Assembly: GCA_029237695.1 (NCBI GenBank)
Contig: CM055272.1
Coordinates: 33,924,791-33,988,790, forward strand
Reading direction: 5' to 3'
DNA length: 64,000 nt
DNA from: Conchocele bisecta
Taxonomy: Eukaryota; Mollusca; Bivalvia; Lucinida; Thyasiridae
Made by a program: the position numbers and the translations under genes. Shown here in pieces: positions 10,600-21,235 of this stretch. Every line of letters begins with the position of its first letter. Position 1 is the stretch's first letter. The notes beneath the pieces are model-generated. The model saw nothing but the letters and a program-made list of their open reading frames with translations. It ran no database searches and was not told where the DNA came from.

Positions 10600-11100
10600 G
10601 GGGCGCTACACGCATCAGAGATTGACAATATCTGAGCTTCTACAGCGTGCGGTTTGTTGTACCAACAGACAGATCAATTCTAGATAGAGACGGCTCGATC
10701 GATACGTCGAACTATTAGAGTCAACGATTGGGCAGTCTCCAGCGAACCACATGAAGGTTGTCTTCATATACCGATATGCCATGCGTCCAGAAACTTTATA
10801 AGCTTTCATTCGCAAGGCATGGTATAACAGTTTTGTGTCCTACCCTTCAAAGCCACGGCGTTCACAAAACTAATAGAGGTAATCTAGGCACAGTCCAGAC
10901 GTGTGTTATTGCATACTTCAATACTTGGACGACTGGCTCCTGCACGATCAGTCTAGAGACACACTGCTAATCAAGCGGCGTTTGTTCTGGGATCTTATCA
11001 CGGGGTTAGGTCTCAGGCCGAACATAGAGATATCGGAACTAGTACCAAAACAGGACATCTGATACGTAGGGATGAGTTCCTTACCAGAATGGGGATAGTC
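10600..11100 (+). pseudogene. DIRS reverse transcriptase remnant
   Basis: Recognisable blocks in shifting plus-strand frames: METARSIRRTIRVNDWAVS-like sequence from 10683 (first residue reads I), CLHIPICHASR-like near 10765, FCVLPF and AFTKLIEVI near 10830-10880, the catalytic block QYLDDWLLHDQS at 10918-10953, then GLRPNIEISELVPKQDI and YVGM to about 11073. YLDDWL with downstream GLRPN..KSELVP is characteristic of DIRS reverse transcriptases. Stops and at least three frame changes interrupt it. RNase H would follow (11.1-11.7 kb) but I see no secure motif there. Confidence 0.8.
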
Positions 11101-11999
11101 AGGGTACACTTGGACAGTGCCGATATGTACAGAGTAGACATCATGTTGAGAGTGATCGTCAAAGCTGTGTATCCAATTCAACTACCAGACAGGGAACTAT
11201 TTTAGCTGCTAGGGTATTGAATTCAGAGGCAGATATGCGGTGTAGATCATCTACCAATGTAATGTGGACTACCTGTCGAGGTGGGCTCAAAAGTCCGTAC
11301 CGAGGGGTCACTGTTAAGAACAGTGACCAACGCGGGTATCAACAGGTAGAGCCACCCCTGGTTGTGTCTGTTTGCGACCATGATGGACAATCAGAGCCCA
11401 ATATATGTGTCTACAATTCTGGACTAGTGGGCATAAGCGGTGGGCGCATGTCCGTATCATGGAAATGAGTATACGGGTGAGCATTTCCACAATCAGTAAA
11501 TTTGAGTCACACTAGTGGCAACATGCTGGCCAATGACAAGTTGGTTCTCCAGCATACTGGAACGTCTAGTGTACCATACGGTGGCATTCAGTGTTTTCTC
11601 AAGCTTCTGTCACAGTATGCAGGGGGGTGAACACTTCATGCGAATACGCTCGTTCTGATTCTTCACGTCTGGAGTCTATCAGGAAGGGAATAAGGAAGGA
11701 CAAATTTTCGCGGCTAGCTACGGCAATCATTGCACAGGCAAAGACGCGAATGGGAGGTCTGGGTTAATTGCTGTAAGTAAGGCAAATTAATCCAGTCAGT
11801 CCAGCGGTAGGAGAAATGGGCGATTTCCTTAAGTAATTGTTCTAGGAAACGAAATCGTCAGCATCGATTAGGACAGGGTACAGGTAGGCATTGGCCAACT
11901 GTTTCAAATTCACTTCAATGCCGATATGTATCATAGGTTCAGACCCCAATTATAGGCGCTGATTTCATTCTCCACTAGAGAAAGCTCAGTAGCTAGAAT

Positions 12000-12800
12000 A
12001 GTTAACCTAAAGGAATCTAACAGTGGTTAGATGGGGTTTAACGAGAAATCAGTATGAGCCATGGGATAGCTTTCCTATTGATTGATCAGTCAATAATGGG
12101 TTAATCCTTGTTTTCGCTTCGGCGAAAAGGCGGCGGGAATTACGCGGCCTGTACAGGGGCGATCAGAATCTGGATTGGATAATGATTCCGTTAATATGGT
12201 TGCGAGACTGGGTTCCTTACTACGTCTCGGGTCCCAGTTAGGCATAACCGACCGTTCGTGATCCCAGGCATGGCCAAATCGAGTCGGTTATATGTGACAT
12301 TATATAACTTTACGTATTCTATAATGTACAATTGTCGTATTTTAACTTGGTAAAAGCACATGACTTCCGTGGTTAATAACAACAACAATGTCAATAGATT
12401 AAAATTCATTCGCACTGATCCAGAATATGAGTTTATCTCTCGCCCAGCACGAACCTACCAAATTTAACCGAGACGGGAAACACGCTATGCCCTGGCACAT
12501 AGATCAAGGTCACGATCAGATGATAATGTGGGCTTCGTGGCGCAATCGGTTAAGACATTCGGCTAGATGATGGTGAATTTCATGAGACAAAATACACCAG
12601 GCTTGTCAGAGGGAAAGGGCACTTCACCGGTACAGGTGAATGTTAAAATCCTCTGATGGCATCAGGTGGGACTGGTCTCGGCAGCTAGTGTAGCTGTGGA
12701 AGAACAGTTCCCATTATTATCCGGAGGCAGTAGCTTCGGTATACCAGTATCTGTCTCAGGATAGTGGTCCTGTTTAACCTGCGCAGGTGCCGAGGGCTAA
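12000..12800 (+). pseudogene. Probable DIRS tyrosine recombinase remnant
   Basis: At 12109-12150 one frame reads FASAKRRRELRGL, matching the Arg-containing A-S-x-K-R-x-x-E-L block around the first catalytic Arg of DIRS recombinases. LCPGT near 12488 fits the downstream LCPVRAL block. The C-terminal HxLR...Tyr region is not clear. The call rests on these short matches and the position after the reverse transcriptase. Confidence 0.4.
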
Positions 12801-14270
12801 GTCTATGTGTGAAGCAGAATAGGTTACTGCGTTCAAGGGTAGGCCTAGACTGCCTCAGACCCACACTATAGGAGCTCTGTTAGAGGAATTGATTTGGCAC
12901 AGTGTTTGACCTTAAAACTAAGTTGGATTTCTTAAAGCCAGTACTTTGCTGGAACATCAGGGGCTCAAGTATTAGGTTATGCTTACATAAACTTGGCTCA
13001 TAGAGAATTCGGCCTTGGGGAAACGAGGCTCAGAGATGGGAGTATCCAAGGCTTAGTTCCATAAGGCACGGAATTGTTTTGTGCAAGGCCAGAACGTGGT
13101 GAATTAGGCACTACATCTCAATGACTAGCCAATGAGAGGTACGAGGTAGGCAATGGATTTTTATTCTAGGCGTGGGTAATCAGTTTATATCCAAATCTTC
13201 AGTTTACATATGGATATATCTCGCAACACGCAGAGCATATCGATCCAATTCGGTTAAGGGCTCATAAGGTTATAATCGATGCCATGAGGTTGGAGCAGTA
13301 TTTACCTCCTCGGAGTTCCTCTATGGAGTGATCCTGGGGATAAGATAATGGAAGTGGCATCAGGGAAGTCTCATTCCACTGTTATCAGTTTTACATACGT
13401 ACACGGACTGCGCAGAGCGCAGATATTTACACATTGGATCCCCTAGTCGCGACTAGCAGGGATATCACGGGGGGGCCAAGCATGTGTAAAAGGCTCAATT
13501 TTCTAGCCTGTTGTTATTCTGGGCCAGTGGATCTAGTCCAGGATAACAAAGTGTTGGTATTTTCACATTGGCATTACAAAACGTGCTAGTTATCAGCTAG
13601 TTTAAGTTTTGTGCCTGGAAAGTTTTAGTATATTGTTTTCTTGATTACACTTGACTGGTTATACCAGTCTGGATACATATTTTACTATAATGTGTGCAGT
13701 GTTGGTGTTACCAATGATTGTGAGATCCGGAGAGGGTAAAGGTGAGATACCTGTGCTCCAGGGTACTAACGGTACTCGGTATCATGACACTCGAAAACAC
13801 ATAATCATTCATCCAGGGTCATGAATGCCATGTTTGGTAATTATTGATAGTATGTGGGTGTCAATATGCATAGTGTATTTTATGTTAGCATTACTATTTG
13901 TGAGTAATGTGGGTTAGAACTTTAAGAGACTTGTGGACATGGACAAGGGTCAGTGTAGATGCTGTGAGTCTTAGATGTGAGGCACAACAGTGTGTATGAC
14001 GTGACGCTAACATGATATGAGTTAGTCACATTCAGTGTGTGTGAAACTGCTACTGGGGACAGTACTCAAGCAGAACAGAAGACATAGCTGGCGGCTCAGT
14101 TATCTTCTGGGTGCAGGAATAGGGGGGTGCTGCTCAGACGGTGCCCGGGTCTAGTCTACAAGTTGTTTGGTGAGTCAATTTATTGATCCTAGGTTAAGTA
14201 TTCACAGAGCGAATTAAGTTATTTTCCTGGTTTCTGTATCACCTTACCTTCCCGCCTTGGAGACAAATTC

Positions 14271-14357
14271 TAGCAACATATAACAGGGAAGTATGATACA
14301 GAAATCAGAATTTTTCAATGTAAAATTAGTTTCTGTGAATACTTACCTGTTATATGT
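14271..14357 (-). repeat. DIRS internal complementary region
   Basis: 14271-14304 is an exact reverse complement of the left terminus (8183-8216, 34 nt). 14305-14357 is an exact reverse complement of the right terminus (about 14525-14577, 53 nt). The two are fused as in the circle junction expected for DIRS replication. Confidence 0.9.
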
Positions 14358-14409
14358 ATTTAACACCCGCCTCCCACCCCGCAAGGTGAGAGATTTGTTC
14401 TATCGCAAA

Positions 14410-14582
14410 GAGGAAGTCTCCCGTGCGCGCATGCGCGGTCGATATGGGATGGGACAGGTGTAAGTGCGGGTCAATAAATTGTATTCGGAATGGGTAGCCC
14501 CAATAGAAGCTAAATGTATATAGCAACATATAACAGGTAAGTATTCACAGAAACTAATTTTACATTGAAAAATTCTGATTTT
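14410..14582 (-). repeat. DIRS right inverted terminal repeat
   Basis: The reverse complement runs TTTCTGTGAATACTTACCTG to GGGAGACTTCCTCTTTG and includes the GCGCATGCGC palindrome. Confidence 0.85.
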
Positions 14583-15905
14583 TATGCCGAAAAAATATAT
14601 TTTAACAAAAATATCACATTTTTAACTTAGCCACTTTTTATATGACTGTTTTTAAAAAACGGTACGTATTGTGTTTTACTGCTGGGCGGGCTTCGGCTGA
14701 CAGAAAAAGTGCATAGTTCGTGTACACAACTCCTCCGAAACCGTTCAGTCAATCGATCTGAAACTATGCACACGTCTTCTACACATATTGAAGATGTGCA
14801 CCTTGGTGTTTTTATGCCGAAAAAATATCTTTTAACAAAAATATCACCTTTTTAACTTAGCCATTTTTTATACATTTTTCTATACAATTATATATATACG
14901 GTACAGAGTTTGTGTACACAACTCCTCCGAAACCATTCAGTCGATCATTCTGAAACTTTACACTCGTCTTCTACACATATTGAAGATGTTCACCTTGGTG
15001 TTTTTATGCCGAAAAAATATTTTTGAACAAAAATATCACCTTTTTAACTTCGCCATTTTTTATACGACCGTTTTTAAAAAAGAGAAAGTGCTTAGTTGAT
15101 GTACACAACTCCTCCGAAACCGTTCAGTCGATCGATCTGAAACTGTACACACGTCTTCTACACATATTGAAGATGTGCACCTTGGTGTTTTTATGCCGAA
15201 AAAATATTTTTTAACAAAAATATCACATTTTTAACTTAGCCATTTTTTATACGACTGTTTTTAAAAAATGGTACGTATTATGTTTTACTGCTGGGCGGGC
15301 TTCGGCTGACAGAAAAAGTGCATAGTTCGTGTACACAACTCCTCCGAAACCGTTCAGTCGATCGATCTGAAACTGTACACACGTCTTCTACACATATTGA
15401 AGATGTGCACCTTGGTGTTTTTATGCAGAAAAAATATTTTTTAACAAAAATATTACATTTTTAACTTAGCCATTTTTTATACGACTGTTTTTAAAAAACG
15501 GTACGTATTATGTTTTACTGCTGGGCGGGCTTCGGCTGACAGAAAAAGTGCATAGTTCGTGTACACAACTCCTCCGAAACCGTTCAGTCGATCGATCTGA
15601 AACTATACACACGTCTTCTACACATATTGAAGATGTGCACCTTGGTGTTTTTATGCCGAAAAAATATTTTTTACAAAAATATCACCTTTTTAACTTAGCC
15701 ATTTTTTCTACATTTTTCTATACAGTTCTATATACGGTACATAGTTTGTGTACACAACTCCTCCGAAACCGTTCAGTCGATCGTTCTGAAACTGTACACA
15801 CGTCTTCTACACATATTGAAGATGAGCACCTTGGTGTTTTTATGCCCAAAAAATATATTTTAACAAAAATATCACCTTTTTGACGTAGCCATTTTTTCTA
15901 CATTA
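14583..15905 (+). repeat. Satellite array, right part (180-240 bp unit, six copies)
   Basis: AACTCCTCCGAAACC recurs at about 14728, 14920, 15107, 15337, 15577 and 15756. Longer units carry an extra head TACGACTGTTTTTAAAAAA followed by CGGTACGTATTATG and GCTGGGCGGGCTTCGGCTG; shorter units lack it. The TACGAC...CGGTACGTA head is a small hairpin like the 5' heads of the Helentron-like elements elsewhere in the window. Confidence 0.88.
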
Positions 15906-16117
15906 TAGTATTCAATTCCCTATCATTTCTACTTTACACTACTTTTCTATCTCTGCCTAAATTAGTATACATGTTTAGCACAACGAGATGAAGAAATAAT
16001 GCTATATACTTTCAAATTCTCATTAATGTTTCTTGCCTTGGTGACAGCTTCATTTTTCTTCATCTTCGCTGTCTGGCCCATATTCGACAGGCGTATTTTG
16101 TGACTTGCAGCACTCTT

Positions 16118-16284
16118 GTTTCGCAATAAAATCAATATTTGATGGAATGTCATAAAATAATTTTTTTGGGGGAGGGTGACATATTTGTTATTGATGAAAA
16201 AGTACTTACTTTTTAATATTTTTTAGGTTTAATGTGTTTAATGGCCAAAAGTTCGTCGGCAGCAAAACGTGAAACAGATAGTAG
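16118..16284. mobile_element. Foldback family L fragment (right arm)
   Basis: CGCAATAAAATCAATATTTG through GAGGGTGACA to CAGCAAAACGTGAAACAGA and TAGTAG: the complete right arm of family L, with its left partner probably near 7738. Confidence 0.65.
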
Positions 16285-16758
16285 ACCGTATGTTGTAGTT
16301 AGGACATAATAAGCACATTGAGCTGTTTACATGTATACTTTTCCATTACACACCTGTTTAGACAGGTAAATATACATGTTTAAACACCGAATTGTGTTTA
16401 TTATTAAAAAGTTACCGCATTTATTTCATCTTAATGCTGGCAGTATGATCACATCCAAATACTGAAGCTGTAGATATGCAATATTTGTGTAAGTAACTGT
16501 AGGTTTTAGAGTTAGATTTTCCGTTTGATTTCCATTGACTTTACATGGGGCTCCAATAAGGGAACAACAACCTTAACTGCTAAGTGCGAATCAGATCTGA
16601 TTTGCTATTCTGCCGCGGAATCCTATGAGTGGAATCATAACCCTGGCTATGGACTGTATGGGAGTAAATTGCAAGTTACCGTTCGCAACTACATTGTTGT
16701 AGGACTAGAAAATTAAATATTGCCTTCTAGTAAGTCGGGAGATAAGATATGTGTCTGT
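16285..16758. other. No recognised feature
   Basis: A short palindrome (TACATGTATACTTTTCC...AATATACATGTTTAAAC, about 16325-16385) and otherwise unique AT-rich DNA. Confidence 0.4.
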
Positions 16759-16831
16759 GCCAGGTTAGCTCAGTCAGAAGAATGACCACCTTGTAAGTGG
16801 GAGGTGCCGGGTTTGAGTCCCGGGTCGGGTG
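16759..16831 (+). pseudogene. tRNA-Thr (TGT)-like, degenerate D arm
   Basis: Plus-strand tRNA-like sequence with TAGCTCAG, anticodon loop CTTGTAA (TGT, Thr) and a perfect T arm CCGGG-TTTGAGT-CCCGG. The D arm and acceptor stem are imperfect. It lies head-to-head with a second copy 30 bp away, with shared flank AAGATATGTGTCTGTGCC. Confidence 0.6.
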
Positions 16832-16855
16832 CATATTTTTCTCTTCCTGTTTCAT

Positions 16856-16928
16856 TTATGACTCGGGGACTCGAACCCAGCACCTCCCGCTTACAAGGCG
16901 ATTGCTCTACCGACTGAGCTAACTGGGC
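16856..16928 (-). pseudogene. tRNA-Thr (TGT)-like, degenerate 3' end
   Basis: The minus strand keeps a good 5' half (GCCCAGTTAGCTCAGTCGGT, anticodon loop CTTGTAA), but the T stem has a mismatch and the 3' acceptor strand does not pair with GCCCAGT. The two copies together form an inverted repeat of about 190 bp. Confidence 0.55.
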
Positions 16929-17412
16929 ACAGACACATATCTTCTCTCCTGAGCTACTATATCCGTACCATCACATTCTGTAAATAACACAAACATTTTG
17001 GAATTCAATCAGATGAAATGGTGTGATTGGTTGATGTAGGTCCTTTGCAGTTTGCAGTGCATGAATGATGAAGTGCAAACCACATGTTGGATATCTGAGA
17101 CACTATGAGTGCATTTAATTTTAAGTTTAATTACTAAGGGATGTGAATTTTCAGGATATATCCTGAAATCAGAATTTAATGTTCCTGATAGTTGCACAAA
17201 AGTAAAAATGTTTCAAAATGGGAAGCACACTTTTACTCATTTGTGGGTGCAAAAATATGTTTGTTTAGCCATTTTCAGGATTTGGCATTTGAAACTGTTC
17301 CCACCCATGAATTACTAAATTATATTAATCAATCAACAAACACATTCCCTTGATGTACTGATCAGAAGATCTAATAGGACGACTTAATTTATTTATGTTG
17401 TATGTCTTTCAG
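16929..17412. other. Intergenic or 5' intron of host gene, no feature
   Basis: AT-rich sequence ending in a pyrimidine tract and TCTTTCAG, the likely acceptor of the first coding exon. No promoter could be recognised; transcription may start upstream. Confidence 0.4.
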
Positions 17413-17447
17413 ATTTGCAGGAGTACTAAGAACAAGTTAAATATGGG

Positions 17448-18490
17448 ATGAAAGACAAATACAAGATCCAGTTAACAATTTATGAAAACACAAAAACAGC
17501 AAATATGGCAACTGAACGACTGAACACCCCTCTTCTGTTTCCCTGTGCAGCGAGAGTTAAAATGCCTCAGCTCGGTTCAGAGGACACGGAAATCAAACTG
17601 GAAAAGAAGAGTAACCATTATGCTCCAACTTCTATTGTATTTCGCACTTCAAATGAAGCGATGGAGCCGCTCAGTCGCGAATATTTAAAGAAGGTTTCTA
17701 CGGATTTGAGTTTTGCTGAAGAGGTTGTGAAAGAGAGATGTTTTCATGCACTGCCGTATGATGAAAAGTACTTGGCTGAGGCATTTGATATTGATGGTCT
17801 TGTCGCACTTCCAGCAAAGACTTCAATTCCTGTTGGACGTCATAATTCTAGAGGAGGTGATATTCGACACATGCCCTGTAATCTGACCGTCTCAACAAAA
17901 CCACACCTGAAACCTTTGAGACGGAAAATTGTTGAACGAGCACAACAGATGCATATGGAAGCTCTAAAACGTGAAGAACTGAAGTTAAAGTTCCTTGAAG
18001 ATGCAGGTAAGAAAGATACTTCTATTGAAGAAACTGACGAAGATGATTCAGAAACAGACATAGAACCATCAGAAGGTGTGTTTTTAACAGAGACTAAAGA
18101 GTATGCAAAAGCTAAAACAGATACTGCTAAACTAACAGCTATTCCGGAAGTTAAACCTGCTGACACTGAAGCTATTGAAAGGCCAGAATCTAAATCTGTT
18201 ATTGCTTTAAGAGAAATTTCTGCTGAAGGACCAGGACCAAAGCGTAGTAATGATTGGGACGCCTATCTAATGTCAATGCTCAGCACAAACACTGCAAACT
18301 GGATTGTATATGAGAAGACACCAGTGGGATCAAAGGATCAGCAAAAGCTGTCAAAACTGTTAAAGAAATGGTATGGAGATCCAGAACACACAGACCTGAT
18401 CCGAGATGGCATCAGTGACACAGAAGCTGAAAAGGAAGAGGTGGAAAAGAAGAAGAAACCAAAAAAGAAATGGAAGAAAAAGGAAGCCAC
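17448..18490 (+). CDS. Host gene exon 1 (first coding exon)
   Basis: Encodes 347 codons plus 2 nt. The frame opens at ATG 17448; a second ATG at 17505 (AATATGG) has the better context and may be the true start. A two-codon upstream ATG lies at 17442. Notable stretches: PLSREYLKKVSTDLSFAEEV (residues about 75-95), charged EETDEDDSETDIE (about 195-207), NDWDAYLMSML and NTANWIVYEKTP (about 265-290), and a basic tail KKKKPKKKWKKKE. The donor is CAC|GTAAGT. Composition is much less AT-rich than the surrounding DNA, and no stop interrupts it. No enzymatic motif is visible; a scaffold or adaptor role is plausible but not shown. Confidence 0.85.
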
Positions 18491-18612
18491 GTAAGTCTTT
18501 TCTTCACTTTTTGAATTTGTGTGATCTCAATTGAATTTGTGTTTAAAACTATCCTTTAATTTGAAACACTTTTCATTTTCTTTGATTGTCTCGGTATGGT
18601 AGCCCAATATGA
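18491..18612. other. Start of intron 1
   Basis: Short unique stretch after the GTAAGT donor; the next repeat begins at TTAA 18613. Confidence 0.6.
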
Positions 18613-18828
18613 TTAACCCTTTCACCCCTATTAAAGTAACTGGAATGGATTTTTATATGTTAATTTTCAAACCAATCCAATCGTCACAAAATGATTTTCT
18701 GACTATCGGTAGTCCATTTATGAAAAGGTGTTTTTGCTCTCAAAAATATGAAAATTACTTGCCGGCTCATCTGGATCTACACTGTTTGCAAATACCACTA
18801 TACAGGCCTGTGGTGTTGAAAGGGTTAA
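18613..18828. mobile_element. TTAA MITE family B, copy 1
   Basis: TTAACCCTTTCACCCC at the left and GTTGAAAGGGTTAA at the right. Internal landmarks ACTGGAATGGATTTT, TGATTTTCTGACTA and CTGGATCTACACTGTTTGC are shared by five copies. The TTAA borders and CCCT-like ends suggest piggyBac mobilisation (inferred). Confidence 0.75.
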
Positions 18829-18844
18829 TACATAGTGTATTTAT

Positions 18845-19335
18845 CTACTGTCTGTTCCACATTTTTCTACCGACGAACTTTTGGCTATTAAACACATTAA
18901 ATCTAAAAAATATTTAAAAGTAAGTACTTTTTCATCAATAACAAAAAAGTCACCCTCCCCAAAAATATTTTTTTGATGAAATTCCATCAAATATTGATTT
19001 TATTGCGAAAAAACGATTTTCCTATGGGAATTTAACATTGGAAATTGACTCCGAAACCTGGCGAGATAGAAAATGATGTAATTAAGAAAACAAAAGTTAA
19101 ATTTTGAAAATCTGTCCACAAATAAAAAAAATATTTAAAAAAAAATCTATTTTTAGCCCCCATGTTAAATTCCCATAGGAAAATCGTTTTTTCCAATAAA
19201 ATCAATATTTGATGGAATTCATCAAATAACTTTTTTTGGGGAGGGTGACTTTTTTGTTATTGATAAAAAAGTACTTACTTTTAAATATTTGTTAGATTTA
19301 ATGTGTTTAGTAGCCAAAAGTTTGTCAGACAGTAG
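18845..19335. mobile_element. Foldback family L, full copy
   Basis: CTACTGTCTGTTCCAC at the left and its inverse (GACAGTAG) at the right. Arms of about 200 bp carry AACTTTTGGCTATTAAACAC, GTCACCCTCCCC and CATCAAATATTGATTTTATT. TTAT flanks both sides and may be the target duplication. No coding capacity. Confidence 0.75.
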
Positions 19336-19659
19336 TTATTTCCCAGAGAAGTTTGTAAACCTGATAGTCAGGGGCGTAGCCAGGGACAAATTTCTGATAT
19401 GCACACATATCAAATGGTAGAACATTGGGTGAGCATGGCTCACTCGTCGAGCACCATTTGTTTGTAATCGACATGTACGTTTGATACAAAATGCGTTCTG
19501 TTCCAGACTCAATAGCAACCCCCCCCCCCAACCACCCCCAAGATTTTATTGCATATTTCGAAAAATAAGCCTTTTTTTTTTAATTCTTTTATTTTTAGCT
19601 CGACTATTCGAAGAATAAGTAGAGCTTATGTTGTCACCCCGGCGTCGGCGTCGGCGTCA

Positions 19660-21235
19660 CCGTCACGCCTTGGTTAAGGTTTTTAGTCAAGCTTGTATAT
19701 GGAATACTACTGCCCTACACCCACCATACTTGGACAACTTCATCTCCTAGTGATGTACATCAATAACCCTGATCTATATTTGGACCTTGACCTACATTTC
19801 CTGTTGAATTACTTGGTTAATTCCCTTGGTTAAGGTTTTTTAGTCAACCTTGGTTAAGGTTTTTAGTCAAGTTTGTATATGCAATACTACTGGCCCTACA
19901 CCCACCATACTTGGACAACTTCATCTCCTAGTGATTGCACATCAATAACCCCTCATCTATATTTGACCTTGACCTACATTTCCTCTTGAATTACTTACTT
20001 AATCCCCTTGGTTAAGGTTTTTAGTCAACCTTGATTAAGGTTTTTTTTCAAGCTTGTACATTGAATACTATTGTGCATCCAGACACCATACTTCGACAAC
20101 CTTTTCTCATAGGTGTGTACATCAATAACCCCTGATCTATATTTGACCTTCACCTACATTTCCTCTTCAATTACTTACTTTAATTCCTTTTGGTTAGGTT
20201 TTTAGTCAACCTTCTATATGGAATACTACTGGCCCTACACCCAACATACTTGGACAACTTCATCTCCTAGTGATGTACATCAAACAACCCCTGATCTATA
20301 TTTGACCTTGACCTACATTTCCTCTTGAATTGCTTAATTCCCCTTGGTTAACGTTTTTAGTCAAGCTTGTAGATGGAATACTCCTGGCCCTACACCAACC
20401 ATTACTTGGACAACTTCATCTCCTAGTGATGTACATCAACAACCCCTGACCTATATTTGACCTTGACCTACATTTAACCTTGAATTACTTACTTAATTCC
20501 CCTTGGTTAATGTTTTTACTCGACCTTGGTTAAGCTTTTTACTCAAGCTTGTACATGGAATACTATTGTGCATACAGACACCATAATTGGACAACCTTTT
20601 CTCATAGTGATGTACATCAATAACCCCTGATCTATATTTGACCTTGACCTACATTTCCTCTTGAATTACTTACTTAATTCTCTTTGGTTAAGGTTTTTAG
20701 TCAAGCTTGTAGATGGAATACTCATGGCCCTACACCAACCATACTTGGACAACTTCATCTCCTAGTGATGTACATCAACAACCCCTGACCTATATTTGAC
20801 CTTGACCTACATTTAACCTTAAATTACTTACTTAATTCCCCTTGGTTAAGGTTTTTACTCAACCTTGGTTAAGGTTTTTAGTCAAGCTTGTAGATGGAAT
20901 ACTATTGTGCATACAGACACCATACTTGGATAACTTTTTCTCATATGGATGTACATCAATAACCCCTGACCTTTATTTTACCTTCACCTACATTTAACCT
21001 TCAATTACTTGGTTAATGTTTATAGTCAAGCTTGTATATGGAATACTTCTGGGCCTACATCAACCATACTTGGACAACTTCATCTCCTAGTGATGTACAT
21101 CAATAATCCCTGACCTATATTTCACCTTGACCTACTTTTATCCTTGGATTACTTAGTTATCTCCCCTTGGTTACGTTTTTTACTCAAGCTTGTATATGGA
21201 ATACTCCTGGGCCTACAGCAACCATACTTGGAAAA
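19660..21235 (+). repeat. Tandem core, 155-200 bp unit, about eight copies
   Basis: Units contain CCTTGGTTAAGGTTTTTAGT, GGAATACTACTGGCCCTACA, TACTTGGACAACTTCATCTC and ATTTGACCTTGACCTACATT. The last contains inverted AGGTCAAGGTCA. Confidence 0.9.

Larger units (their letters stand above)
8183..14582 (+). mobile_element. DIRS-type tyrosine-recombinase retrotransposon, coding region decayed
   Basis: Ends are long inverted repeats (8183-8326 against 14410-14582). Just inside the right end lies an internal complementary region made of the reverse complements of both termini, the structural hallmark of DIRS elements. Coding traces in order: reverse transcriptase (10600-11100) and a tyrosine recombinase trace (12100-12800), all with frameshifts and stops. 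No target duplication is seen; the satellite is simply split at a run of T (GGTG|TTT ... GATTT|TTATGCC), as expected of recombinase integration. An internal minisatellite fills 8845-9935. Confidence 0.85.

Noticed and set aside
9881..13560. Short frames of 60-90 codons across the DIRS interior
   Set aside because: None match the DIRS domains in frame; the recognisable blocks are split over other frames.
15548..15883. 111-codon frame SCTQLLRNRSVDRSETIHTS-like
   Set aside because: Same satellite read in frame; repeated sequence, not a gene.
17840..18166. 108-codon minus-strand frame opposite exon 1
   Set aside because: Shadow of the host coding exon.
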